This document shows, piece by piece, positions 9,701-17,112 of a stretch of DNA of 44,491 nt. The notes under the pieces were generated by a model. The model did no database searches, was not told the origin of the DNA, and was given only the letters and a program-made list of their open reading frames with translations. A program made the translations under genes and the position numbers. Every line of letters begins with the position of its first letter. Position 1 is the first letter of the stretch. This DNA comes from Clostridia bacterium (lineage in GTDB: Bacteria; Bacillota; Clostridia; Oscillospirales; Acutalibacteraceae): positions 1 to 44,491 of the forward strand of contig JAFYLQ010000026.1 in NCBI GenBank assembly GCA_017550105.1, written 5' to 3'.

Positions 9701-10106
9701 AATCGCCATCTATTGAGCAATATTTTAATTCCTTTGAAAAATCAACTAAGGCACTAAGTGTATCGTTATTTGCTTTTGAATAAGTGAAAATCTTAAGGCG
9801 TCCCTCAAGTTCCCTTAACGCCTCACTCATAAGCACATTTCGTACACCTGCATCCGGAATATTCTTGGTAAGGTGCATAGTGTTTTTTAAGGAGGATAAA
9901 GCTAATCTTGAAAAACTGAAGATATCAAATTGCTTCATTCTTTTTGCACCGAGAAGCCTTAACATTGCTTTTTCGGTATCAAATGAAAACTGCTCGGGAA
10001 TAATAAGGAGCGGTCTGCTTTTTGAATTATTTAAAGTTTCAACTAACTTTTGGCGCAAAAAATTGGTTTTACCACTTCCTGCACGACCTTTAATAAGATA
10101 AAGCAT
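6762..10106 (-). CDS. addB: ATP-dependent helicase/nuclease subunit B (AddB)
   Basis: 1114 residues. AddB partners AddA; it holds an inactivated helicase fold, a second nuclease domain and a 4Fe-4S cluster. Seen here are an N-terminal Walker A (LIKGRAGSGKTNF), the first cluster Cys in VEGFYNCPFSYF, the nuclease motif RVVDYKTGKK, and the last three cluster Cys in MCKYCSYKSVC. All four iron-sulphur Cys of the family are therefore present. The ATG at 10106 follows GGAGG with a six-base spacer. The gene heads the two-gene addB-addA operon and overlaps addA by about 20 bases. Confidence 0.97.
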   Translation of the reverse strand: MLYLIKGRAGSGKTNFLRQKLVETLNNSKSRPLLIIPEQFSFDTEKAMLRLLGAKRMKQFDIFSFSRLALSSLKNTMHLTKNIPDAGVRNVLMSEALRELEGRLKIFTYSKANNDTLSALVDFSKELKYCSIDGDLLNEKTEALESGFLKEKLKELSLIDEAYNALVSQSFFDDTDAVSILTDYAIETGLFKNKTVFIDGFRTLTKQEFDCLEVMFSQADNVYITLCTDERPKRFSSFDFIKRFENRLRTVAAKCNVSVDEHFCVQSDSVFPQDIFQLEKCLFSDIADKCGDDGSVQVFECCDSDEECAFVSNTIKKLLRTEGYRCRDIAVIERTSGVYKQRLISALKRLDVPVFDDSKRSLSFETLFVYLNSVLSCITDGFSTESVFNYLKTGFGNLDVSEVCALEKYALIWGVNGKAWLDDFKMHPDGFGNDFDSKAEVKLTKLNELRKSAILPLVMLKKETQDKDGKEITEIIYNFLVDQKVPDKLFRLYSSLNDDGFPVEAERHRVSWAILTELLDTMAVLGENKYLGLKRWFEMFALLVNSKEIGEIPQGIDEVRIGSADRIRIEQIKVVFLVGVNKDDFPLVSVKNGILTDSDRVNLTAIGLEVKPPFEDSIDEERFIAYCAATAASERLYLSYKTTNDDGSKGLISEIGQTALDVVDGLTVKVYSSLDDIEKIEGEDGAFSLLSKYFNSDSVLKSTLFEHFRSNDEYKGKISALENINNSSRLSFENSAVSEKLFGDDIYLSASRVEGFYNCPFSYFMRYGLKAEPLRVAELDPAQSGTIVHLVMETVLKEYPKASFLTADENALRSTVSRVLTEYLDEKMGGSAEKSKRFMFLFNRLLDISMAIIERLKGEFDVGSFEPVDFELKIGGDEIPSYQLPLNKGQVTITGSVDRVDLMEKDGVKYIRVVDYKTGKKEFKLSELFDGLNIQMVLYLMALEKNGKDYYGDVVPSGVLYLPSRIGIGNFLDERSPSPENVAAQKRVSGKLSGMVLDSPVVFNGMGVDKMPDYFPVGYKKDGSAKGDYYSLENFRNLSHVIDKKIIDMGNALHNGEIAPVPTAKDGEGKMCKYCSYKSVCGYEYGDETVEITSLTHAKALERLEGNEDGQTMD

Positions 10107-10271
10107 TATTGACCTCCTGAAAATTTAATACATCTATGATATCACACAAATTTGAAAATTAAAAGAAAATTATTCATTTTATTGACCAATAAAAGGTACA
10201 CCTTAAATTTTGAATAAAAAAATCGGCTCGGCAAATAATATTATAAGAAATTCAATGAAAGGAGATTGTTT

Positions 10272-10502
10272 ATGATTGACAGAATCGCTTTAATACTCGT
10301 AACAATCGGTGCTTTAAACTGGGGCAGCATCGGTCTTTTTAAGTTTGACCTTGTAGCATGGTTGTTCGGCGGTCAGGCGGCAATTTTATCGCGTGTTGTT
10401 TACGTGCTTGTTGCCTTGGCGGGTATATGGTGCATTTCACTTCTTTTCAGAGAAAACGAAATGGTAGCACCCGTTACCACAACCGACGACAGAATAGAAT
10501 AA
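10272..10502 (+). CDS. DUF378 small membrane protein
   Basis: 76 residues with two hydrophobic helices (about residues 3-20 and 37-58) separated by a short loop with WLFGG. The N-terminal IGALNWGSIGLF pattern is typical of DUF378 (YuzA-like) proteins, whose function is unknown. The ATG at 10272 is chosen over an in-frame TTG at 10266 because AAAGGAG (10258-10264) is then well spaced. The gene stands alone with a terminator shared with convergent greA. In the 165-base upstream gap I see an inverted pair AAGGT/ACCTT near 10191-10202 but no clear promoter. Confidence 0.85.
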   Translation: MIDRIALILVTIGALNWGSIGLFKFDLVAWLFGGQAAILSRVVYVLVALAGIWCISLLFRENEMVAPVTTTDDRIE

Positions 10503-10508
10503 AAAAAT

Positions 10509-10546
10509 GGTCTGTAATACATTACGTACTACAGACCTGTTTTTTA
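10509..10546. terminator. bidirectional terminator between DUF378 gene and greA
   Basis: Stem GGTCTGTA/TACAGACC with a 13-base loop, a T6 tract on the plus side and an A7 tract on the other side. It lies between the convergent stop codons. Confidence 0.85.
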
Positions 10547-11029
10547 TAATTTTTCGTTATGAAGCTTTGTGATTTTATAAGTCATAATGCCACGGGGAGC
10601 CTCAACATCAACCTTATCGCCAACCTTGTGCCCTAAAAGAGCCTTACCAACGGGTGACTCGTCTGAAATCTTACCTTCTGCGGGGTTTGCCTGTGCAAAA
10701 CCTGTGATTGTGTAGGTTTTTTCTGCAGAACCACGAACTGTTGACTTAATAGTAACAACGGAACCAAGATGAACAACCTCAGAATTAACGGTTTCTTCAT
10801 CAATGATAGTTGCTCTTGAAAGCATAACCTCAATATCACTGATTTCTGCTTCAAGCTTAGCCTGTTCGGATTTAGCCTCATCGTACTCGCTATTTTCGGA
10901 AAGGTCACCGAAAGAACGTGCAACTTTGAGCTTTTCTGCAATATCGGAACGACCTTCGGACTTAAGAACACGAAGTTTTTCCTTAAGTTCGTCATAACCT
11001 TCCTGGGTTAAAACAATATCCTGAGCCAT
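10544..11029 (-). CDS. greA: transcription elongation factor GreA
   Basis: 161 residues, standard length. GreA enters the RNA polymerase secondary channel and triggers cleavage of backtracked RNA. The N-terminal coiled coil carries the acidic tip in SFGDLSENSEYDEAK, with the two acidic residues that coordinate the catalytic magnesium. The C-terminal globular domain shows SPVGKALLGHKVGD. The ATG at 11029 is preceded by GAGAGGATG. A strong promoter lies 53 bases upstream, so greA is transcribed on its own. It uses the bidirectional terminator at 10509-10546. Confidence 0.97.
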   Translation of the reverse strand: MAQDIVLTQEGYDELKEKLRVLKSEGRSDIAEKLKVARSFGDLSENSEYDEAKSEQAKLEAEISDIEVMLSRATIIDEETVNSEVVHLGSVVTIKSTVRGSAEKTYTITGFAQANPAEGKISDESPVGKALLGHKVGDKVDVEAPRGIMTYKITKLHNEKL

Positions 11030-11081
11030 TATAAAAACATCCTCTCAAAAATATAAATATTTGCGGAAATAATACCAAGTA

Positions 11082-11110
11082 ATTATACTAAACGAAAACT
11101 AAAAAGTCAA
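11082..11110 (-). promoter_or_regulatory. promoter of greA
   Basis: On the minus strand, -35 TTGACT (11110-11105) and consensus -10 TATAAT (11087-11082) are 17 bases apart. Confidence 0.8.
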
Positions 11111-11122
11111 GTAAAATAAACT

Positions 11123-11806
11123 TTAAGTTATAACTGAAAAAGCAGAACACACTATCTTTGGGTTAATCCCCATATTAACCAGCGGTAGCAAATCCTCTTT
11201 TACAACAAAATATCGTGGGTCAGGATACAAAAGCTGGTTCCTTCCGTCCCTTGTTATTAACGTTTTACCGTCAGTTTCAAGATTTTTGAAATCAACAATT
11301 AAATCCGCAGAAACAACTTCATCGGAAATGGTAATGAAATTCCCATATTCTTCAAAGCAACGACTCGAAAATTCGACAACCGCCTTATTTTCTTTAGAAA
11401 CTAACGTAAATGATTTGACACAATTGGCAAGAGTTAAATATTCATCAGAAAAAACAAAAGCCGAATCCCTTATACAAACACTTAAGTTCCGTGCAGACTC
11501 CCCTAAATTATTAATCAATGAAGACAGCAAGGCTCTTTTAAAATACTGTTCGCAATCAAATCTAAATTCTACAGGAACGAGTTTTTCTGAAACGTTAGCC
11601 GAACACAAAATATCACCCTTGAAGGTATTAAGCAGTCGTTCAAGATTAATAGTACCTAACGTTTTTTCACAAAGTTCTAAAAGCACACAGTATTTACCGC
11701 AAATTTTAATCGTGCTACGCTTGAATGGTTCAGGGCTTATCTGCTTTTTGAAGAAACGCCCCTTAAAATCTTTTTCGTAAGAAGTATTAATAGTAACAAT
11801 AAACAA
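11123..11806 (-). CDS. conserved-looking protein of unknown function, non-ATG start
   Basis: About 227 residues. I do not recognise a family; there is no signal peptide, membrane segment or metal-binding pattern. The frame is intact and has no ATG before its last third, so initiation must be non-ATG. TTG at 11806 is eight bases from GAGGGG (11820-11815); TTG at 11812 is only two bases away. That ribosome binding site lies inside the terminator hairpin of the upstream M23 gene. Expression may therefore depend on readthrough and on opening of that hairpin. The gene ends 93 bases before greA and its promoter. Confidence 0.6.
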   Translation of the reverse strand: MFIVTINTSYEKDFKGRFFKKQISPEPFKRSTIKICGKYCVLLELCEKTLGTINLERLLNTFKGDILCSANVSEKLVPVEFRFDCEQYFKRALLSSLINNLGESARNLSVCIRDSAFVFSDEYLTLANCVKSFTLVSKENKAVVEFSSRCFEEYGNFITISDEVVSADLIVDFKNLETDGKTLITRDGRNQLLYPDPRYFVVKEDLLPLVNMGINPKIVCSAFSVIT

Positions 11807-11809
11807 AAA

Positions 11810-11842
11810 CAACGCCCCTCTTTCAATATATGAAAGAGAGGC
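11810..11842 (-). terminator. terminator of the M23 hydrolase gene, overlapping the next gene's start
   Basis: On the minus strand TGAAAGAG/CTCTTTCA with outer GCC/GGC pairs forms a hairpin at 11842-11814. It is followed by GTTGTTTTTGTTT, a T-rich tail. The 3' arm contains the GAGGGG used as ribosome binding site by the next gene, whose TTG start lies in the T-rich tail. Confidence 0.75.
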
Positions 11843-11853
11843 AAATTTTATTA

Positions 11854-13173
11854 TTAGTCAGTACACTGAATTGTTGAGCCGCCATCAAGATATTTTAAGG
11901 GGTCAACCCAGCTACCGTTAATCATAAGACCAAAATGAAGGTGTGCACCGAAGGAGTAACCCGTGTTACCTGCCTGACCGATTACCTGACCCTTCTGAAC
12001 CCTTTGGCCGGGAGAAACAGTGATATTGGAAAGATGAGCGTAATAGGTAACTACACCTTCGCCGTGGTTTACAACAACGTAGTTGCCGTAACCGCCGCCG
12101 TAGCCCCAGCTTGCAACGTCAATAGTGCCATCTTTAACAGAAACAACGTCAGCACCGTGAGTACCTGACCAACGGCAGGTATCAATACCGTTGTGCTGCT
12201 TACCCCAACGCCATTTAAAACGTGATGAAACGTAAACGTCGCTATAAGGCAAGGGCCAACACATATCACCTGTAGAGCCTGAGCCGTAATAAATATTCTT
12301 TTCTGCTAATTTATTCTCAAGCTCAAGAATTGCATCTTCACGCTTATCTATAGCATCCTTGTACTGCTGGCTTTCGCGGTCATAACCATTAACAATTGCC
12401 ATAACCTTGTCAAGATCAGCCTGAATAAGGGCTTCTGCATCTTCAACTACCTTACGGGCATCAACCTGCTCCTGCTTCTTTACCTCGTACTCTTTCTTGG
12501 CTTCGTCAAGCTCAGTAATTTTAGAAGCAAGTCTCACCTTAACGTCTTCGATTTCAGTTACCTTTACGGCAATATCTTCAATATTCTTTTCAAGCTGCTT
12601 AACAACCTTATCGTCATGCTCAGCTATTCTCTGAAGAAGTTCAACTCTTTCAAGATATGCCTGGAACTCAAAATTATCTGAAGTAAGTAAATACTCAAGA
12701 GGTGTGCTTGCACCGGACATATAAGATGCTCTAATTCTTTCACCTAAAAGCTCATAGGTTTCAGTCTTTTGGGCTTCCAATTCATCAAGCTGTATATCAA
12801 GCTCTTTAATCTGCTCATTAAGGTTATTGATTTCTGTTTCAACCGAATCAATCTGAGCATCAATTTTATTGATATCCTCATCAATAAGAGCAATTTCCTG
12901 GTTATAAAGATCAATCTGATCATCAAGGACGCTTATTTTGTCCTGCAAAGCAGAAACATCATCGTCATATTGGGAAGCAGCTTCATCAAGTTCTGCTATT
13001 TTTTTATTATTTTCTTCAATCTGAGCTTTTAGCTCTTCTATTTTCTTTTGATACTCTTGCTTTTCAGCATCTGTAAGAGCATAAGCAGATATTGTAAATG
13101 TACCTGCAATAAAAACAAGAGCGAGAAACAAAGCTAAGAGTTTTTTAGATTTATTAATCGTTTTCGACAACAT
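11854..13173 (-). CDS. secreted coiled-coil M23 peptidase, FtsEX-associated murein hydrolase (EnvC/PcsB-like)
   Basis: 439 residues. The N terminus has a signal peptide (basic start, hydrophobic LLALFLALVFIAGTF, then ISAYA). Residues about 35-290 form a long coiled coil, and the C terminus is an M23 domain. The zinc ligands are visible as HNGID and AHLHFG, so the peptidase looks active. Coiled coil plus peptidase directly after ftsEX is the layout of murein hydrolases and activators controlled by FtsEX (EnvC in E. coli; PcsB in streptococci has a different catalytic domain). It probably cleaves peptidoglycan cross-links at the septum when FtsX changes conformation. The ATG at 13173 overlaps ftsX by 20 bases and has AAGGAG. 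Confidence 0.92.
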   Translation of the reverse strand: MLSKTINKSKKLLALFLALVFIAGTFTISAYALTDAEKQEYQKKIEELKAQIEENNKKIAELDEAASQYDDDVSALQDKISVLDDQIDLYNQEIALIDEDINKIDAQIDSVETEINNLNEQIKELDIQLDELEAQKTETYELLGERIRASYMSGASTPLEYLLTSDNFEFQAYLERVELLQRIAEHDDKVVKQLEKNIEDIAVKVTEIEDVKVRLASKITELDEAKKEYEVKKQEQVDARKVVEDAEALIQADLDKVMAIVNGYDRESQQYKDAIDKREDAILELENKLAEKNIYYGSGSTGDMCWPLPYSDVYVSSRFKWRWGKQHNGIDTCRWSGTHGADVVSVKDGTIDVASWGYGGGYGNYVVVNHGEGVVTYYAHLSNITVSPGQRVQKGQVIGQAGNTGYSFGAHLHFGLMINGSWVDPLKYLDGGSTIQCTD

Positions 13174-14068
13174 TACTGTGCTCCTTAAGATATTTGTTAA
13201 GTGAAATCAAGCTACCAAACGAACCGATAAATACACCGATAAACATAAAAATACCGAATATCAGAAGTATATATTCAGCGAATGATACTACGCTACCACC
13301 AATCATAGCCATAACGTCTGAAAGCCAGATACATGCAACTGAATAAAGACCATACTCAACACCCAAGGCAATAACAGCAGAGAAAACACCCAAAAGCGTA
13401 CCCTCTACAATGAAAGGCCAACGAATGAACATATTGGTTGCACCAACGGCCTTCATAATGCTGATTTCAAGTCGTCTGTTATAAATGGTAATACGTATTG
13501 TGTTGGAAACAATGAACAATGAAACAAAGAAGAGAACTGCTACAACACCGATACATACGTATGATACTGCATTACGGATACTTGCAATTTTACCTGCAAG
13601 TTCACTATTTTCTCTGATTTGTAAAACATACTCAAGTTTTTTGATGTTTTCGGCCGTTGCATCGAACTGTTCAAGGTCTTTAACAGTAACCTTATATGCA
13701 TCAGGTAAAATATCGTTGGGAAGACCTTCAAGAAGAGCCGCCTTCTCGCCGTACTCTGCTTTCTGACGTTCAAGGGCATCTTCTTTTGCCACAAACTCAA
13801 TAGTACCAACGTTATCCAATGCATCCAACTGAGCTTTGAGTGAATCCATCTGCTCTTGTGATGAACCATCCTCAATGAAGACCATAATAACGTTCTGAGC
13901 ACCGATAAGGTCAAGTGCAGCAGTGATATTAAGATAAATCAACGTACCGCTACCAACAATAACAAGGCAGGATACAAGAACGAAAACAGTTGCTAATGTA
14001 AGCAATCTGTTAACCCAGATATTTCTGAAGCCTTCTCTGGTAAGGTAACCTAAGCTTGCGCCCTTCAT
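13154..14068 (-). CDS. ftsX: cell division protein FtsX
   Basis: 304 residues, the usual Gram-positive FtsX length. One membrane helix near residues 20-45 is followed by an extracellular domain of about 120 residues and then three more helices (about 170-195, 220-240 and 265-290). FtsX does not transport; it passes ATP-driven motion of FtsE to an external cell wall hydrolase. The partner hydrolase is probably the M23 protein encoded next. The start overlaps the ftsE stop in an ATGA arrangement. Confidence 0.95.
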   Translation of the reverse strand: MKGASLGYLTREGFRNIWVNRLLTLATVFVLVSCLVIVGSGTLIYLNITAALDLIGAQNVIMVFIEDGSSQEQMDSLKAQLDALDNVGTIEFVAKEDALERQKAEYGEKAALLEGLPNDILPDAYKVTVKDLEQFDATAENIKKLEYVLQIRENSELAGKIASIRNAVSYVCIGVVAVLFFVSLFIVSNTIRITIYNRRLEISIMKAVGATNMFIRWPFIVEGTLLGVFSAVIALGVEYGLYSVACIWLSDVMAMIGGSVVSFAEYILLIFGIFMFIGVFIGSFGSLISLNKYLKEHSNVVEND

Positions 14069-14967
14069 TCTGCATCACCCTCCTTTGTTAAAGGTTCAGT
14101 CTCAAACGAAGCGTCCTGAGGGATTTCATAAACGTCGGACTCAGCCATTTCAAATGAATCAGAAATGGATTCGGCATCAATATCGACTGCATAGTTTTGG
14201 AAAAGATAATCCAAATCGTCGCCGCTCTCCTCAACGAAGTAAGAGCCGACTGTATCCTCGGGATTATCGAATTTATAGGGCTCAACGTCAATATGTGATG
14301 CATCGGGATAATCGGATTCAATAACACCATTTTTAATGGTAATAACTCTGTGGTTAAAGGTTTTAACAAGATGTAAATCGTGAGTAACCATAATAACGGT
14401 TGTGCCGTCTGCATTGATGTGATTAAGAAGGTCAACAATCTCGTAAGACATTTTGGGGTCAACGTTACCTGTGGGCTCATCGGCAATAATGGTATTGGCA
14501 TTATTAGCAAGTGCACGTGCAAGTGCAACACGCTGCTGCTCACCACCTGAAAGCTGATTAGGCTTTGAACGAGCCTTTGAGTTAAGACCAACAAGACCCA
14601 AAAGGTAAGGAACACGCTTTCTGATTGCATTTTCCCTTGCACCGATAACACGCATAGCATAAGCAACGTTATCGTAAACGTTCATTGTGGGAATAAGACG
14701 GAAATCCTGAAAAACAATGCCCAATGAACGTCTGAAATATGGAATCTTGCTTTTCTTAATAGAATTCAAATCAAAACCGTTTATATTAATAGTACCACTT
14801 GTGGGAACTTCTTCACGCATCATAAGCTTAAGTAAGGTACTTTTACCTGCCCCTGAAGAACCAACAATAAACACAAACTCGCCCGTTTCAATTTCAACAC
14901 TGAAATTGTTAAGGGCTTTTGTGTTGGTGGACTCATATACTTTAGACACACCTTCAAACTTAATCAA
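14065..14967 (-). CDS. ftsE: cell division ATP-binding protein FtsE with long C-terminal extension
   Basis: About 300 residues. The ABC ATPase core is complete: Walker A GSSGAGKSTL, signature LSGGEQQR, Walker B TIIADEPTGNVD and the switch His in VTHD. Typical FtsE proteins end near residue 225-230; here about 75 more residues follow, strongly acidic and without an obvious fold. The TTG at 14967 gives the typical start MIKFEGVSKVY and has AGGTG six bases upstream. An in-frame GTG at 14976 is the alternative. ftsE heads the ftsE-ftsX-M23 operon and has an extended -10 promoter at 15005-15033. Confidence 0.93.
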   Translation of the reverse strand: MIKFEGVSKVYESTNTKALNNFSVEIETGEFVFIVGSSGAGKSTLLKLMMREEVPTSGTININGFDLNSIKKSKIPYFRRSLGIVFQDFRLIPTMNVYDNVAYAMRVIGARENAIRKRVPYLLGLVGLNSKARSKPNQLSGGEQQRVALARALANNANTIIADEPTGNVDPKMSYEIVDLLNHINADGTTVIMVTHDLHLVKTFNHRVITIKNGVIESDYPDASHIDVEPYKFDNPEDTVGSYFVEESGDDLDYLFQNYAVDIDAESISDSFEMAESDVYEIPQDASFETEPLTKEGDAE

Positions 14968-15004
14968 AAGTAACACCTATCCTCTAAAAATTTATAACGC
15001 AAAA

Positions 15005-15033
15005 ATTATAGCACATTTAATTACAAAATGTAA
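15005..15033 (-). promoter_or_regulatory. promoter of the ftsEX operon, inside the upstream terminator hairpin
   Basis: On the minus strand, consensus -10 TATAAT (15010-15005) is preceded by TGC (extended -10). A weak -35 TTACAT (15033-15028) lies 17 bases upstream. These elements overlap the hairpin that ends the PucR-type gene. Confidence 0.6.
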
Positions 15034-15056
15034 CCCTTTTGTAATAAAAATGTGCT
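15010..15056 (-). terminator. terminator of the PucR-type gene
   Basis: A long two-part stem: AGCACATTT pairs with AAATGTGCT, and inside it TTACAAAA pairs with TTTTGTAA around an eight-base loop. On the minus strand it is followed by ATAATTTTT. It lies between the stop at 15099 and the ftsE start. Confidence 0.8.
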
Positions 15057-15098
15057 AATTTTCAAAAAATTTACATTTTAGCTATCTGACGGGTTAAA

Positions 15099-16184
15099 TT
15101 AATATTTAACAGGGTTAGCATCAAGGTATTTCTTAACCATAAGAGCTACCTTGAACACGATAGCATCATCAAACTCTCTTAAATCAAGGCCTGTAAGCTT
15201 CTTGATTTTTTCAAGACGATAAACGAGAGTGTTTCTGTGAACGAATAATTTTCTTGATGTTTCGGAAACGTTAAGGTTATTTTCGAAGAAACGCTGAATT
15301 GTAAAGAGAGTTTCCTGGTCAAGAGTCTCAATTGAACCAACCTTAAAGATTTCTCTGAGGAACATTTCACAAAGAGTTGTGGGAAGCTGATAAATAAGAC
15401 GTGCAATACCAAGATGCTCGTAGCTTACGATATTGCGCTCGGTATCAAACACCTTACCAACCTCAAGTGCAACCTGAGCTTCCTTGAAAGAACGGGCAAG
15501 GTCCTTAACGCCAACAACGGGAGTACCGATACCAACAAGGGCGTGGGTATAGAACTCGGAAGAAAGAGCGTCGGAAATTGAACGTGCAAGTTTTTCAAGG
15601 TCCTTGCCATCAACGTCACTCTTAATTTCTTTAACAAGAGCGATGTCGTTCTCGCTGATGTTTATAACAAAATCCTTTGTTTTGTCGGGGAAAAGGTTCT
15701 GAATAACGTCAAAAACGGAAACGTCGTTTTTGTCAAGAAGTCTGATAAGTAAAACAACTCTTGAAGATTCATTATTAAAATGAAGCTCACGAGCTTTAAG
15801 ATAAATGTCACCGGGAAGAATGTTATCAAGAATGATATTCTTAATAAAATTGCTTCTGTCGTACTTTTCATCATAAAACTGCTTAATGCTTGAAAGAGAA
15901 ACGCCGAGAACACCTATGTAGTTGTGAGCAACGCTATCCTCACCTTCAACAAAAACTGCATATTCGGGATGCATATGTGAGCCAAAGGACTGATAAAGAT
16001 AACCGTCACTTACAACAGCGGCTGCTGATGAAAAAATGCTAACAAGATTATTGGTACGAATTTCACCGATGCGACTAAGGTCGCTACAGGAAATTACGGC
16101 ACCTGTTTCGTCAATAACACCGATGGTTCTGTCAACAACGTCACGCATCTGATGTATGATACCCTGAAATAATCTATTGGACAT
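15099..16184 (-). CDS. PucR/CdaR-type transcriptional regulator
   Basis: 361 residues. The C-terminal 60 residues are a PucR-type helix-turn-helix: NLNVSETSRKLFVHRNTLVY followed by RLEKIKKLTGLDL. The central part (about residues 170-300) resembles the GGDEF-like domain found in CdaR and PucR proteins, with SFKEAQVALEVGK. The N terminus (VIDETGAVISCSD) looks like a sensor domain. The family controls sugar-acid, purine or amino acid pathways; the signal and target here cannot be told from the neighbours. The ATG at 16184 follows GGAGG, and the gene has its own promoter and terminator. Confidence 0.85.
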   Translation of the reverse strand: MSNRLFQGIIHQMRDVVDRTIGVIDETGAVISCSDLSRIGEIRTNNLVSIFSSAAAVVSDGYLYQSFGSHMHPEYAVFVEGEDSVAHNYIGVLGVSLSSIKQFYDEKYDRSNFIKNIILDNILPGDIYLKARELHFNNESSRVVLLIRLLDKNDVSVFDVIQNLFPDKTKDFVINISENDIALVKEIKSDVDGKDLEKLARSISDALSSEFYTHALVGIGTPVVGVKDLARSFKEAQVALEVGKVFDTERNIVSYEHLGIARLIYQLPTTLCEMFLREIFKVGSIETLDQETLFTIQRFFENNLNVSETSRKLFVHRNTLVYRLEKIKKLTGLDLREFDDAIVFKVALMVKKYLDANPVKY

Positions 16185-16235
16185 AAATAATGACCTCCGA
16201 TAATTTTAAACAAATTAACCATTTATCAGTTATAC

Positions 16236-16264
16236 ATAATACACAACTTTAACCACTTTTGCAA
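16236..16264 (-). promoter_or_regulatory. promoter of the PucR-type gene
   Basis: On the minus strand, -35 TTGCAA (16264-16259) and -10 TATTAT (16241-16236) are 17 bases apart. Confidence 0.6.
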
Positions 16265-16359
16265 GTGCTATTTTTATATTTTTCAAATTTTTTTATGCAA
16301 TTTGTTAATTTTACGCCATAAAACTTGTTCCAAATGCAAAAATCGACAAACAAAACAAA

Positions 16360-17109
16360 TCAAAATCTTTCGTCATTTTCAACAATTGATTTTAACTCTT
16401 CATCGGTCAAAAGCCTTGCAAAACCCTCGGGAAGACTATTATCTAACGGCAATCCACCGATTGCAATACGCTTAAGTTCAATAACCGTGGTACCAAGTGA
16501 AGCAAACATTCGCTTAATTTGGTGATATTTACCCTCTTTGATTATTACCTTAAACAAATGCTTGTCCGCACAGGGCATTTCCTCAAGAATTGCGGAAAGA
16601 AGAACAGTCCCATCGCCAAGAACAACCCCATCAAGGAAGGCTTTTTTGGCATTTTCAACGTCAATAGGTCTGTCAACCTCGGCAATATAAGTCTTTGTAA
16701 CGTGACGTGAAGGTGAAAGAATATTATGGGCAATTTCACCGTCATCGGTAATCAGACAAAAGCCAGTTGTATCCTTATCCAGTCTACCTGCAGGAAAAAG
16801 ATTTTTACGCTTTAATTCATCGGGTAATATATCCACAACGGTTTTATCACGCTTATCATCAGTCGAGCTTACAACACCCTTGGGTTTATTGAGCATTATA
16901 TAAGTGTATCGTGATTGAGAAAGACTTTGTCCGCAAACCACAATAGCGTCATCATAAGAAACCTTAATTGACGAGTCCTTAATGACGTTACCGTTTACTG
17001 AGACCTCCCCCTTTTTTACAAGTTGCTTAACTTCACTTCGGGAAATAAGCCCCTGAGATGATATAATTTTATCAAGCCGTTCTGTTTTAGGTGTATTATT
17101 CTTTGCCAT
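16360..17109 (-). CDS. rsuA: 16S rRNA pseudouridine synthase, RsuA family
   Basis: 249 residues. An N-terminal S4 RNA-binding domain (ERLDKIISSQGLISRSEVKQ) is followed by the synthase domain. The catalytic Asp lies in GRLDKDTTG, and a second family motif is GKYHQIKRMFA. RsuA modifies U516 of 16S rRNA; the related RluB and RluE modify 23S rRNA and cannot be fully excluded. The gene starts three bases after the DUF4830 gene and takes its ribosome binding site (AAGGAA) from the end of that gene, so the two form an operon. Confidence 0.88.
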   Translation of the reverse strand: MAKNNTPKTERLDKIISSQGLISRSEVKQLVKKGEVSVNGNVIKDSSIKVSYDDAIVVCGQSLSQSRYTYIMLNKPKGVVSSTDDKRDKTVVDILPDELKRKNLFPAGRLDKDTTGFCLITDDGEIAHNILSPSRHVTKTYIAEVDRPIDVENAKKAFLDGVVLGDGTVLLSAILEEMPCADKHLFKVIIKEGKYHQIKRMFASLGTTVIELKRIAIGGLPLDNSLPEGFARLLTDEELKSIVENDERF

Positions 17110-17112
17110 TTT

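Noticed and set aside
12769-13032. 87-codon hydrophobic plus-strand frame opposite the M23 gene
   Set aside because: An antisense image of the coiled-coil region, whose Glu/Lys/Ile codons read as Phe/Leu/Ile; not a membrane protein gene.
14088-14666. 192-codon minus-strand frame overlapping ftsE
   Set aside because: It is out of frame inside the conserved ftsE sequence and its product has no recognisable features.
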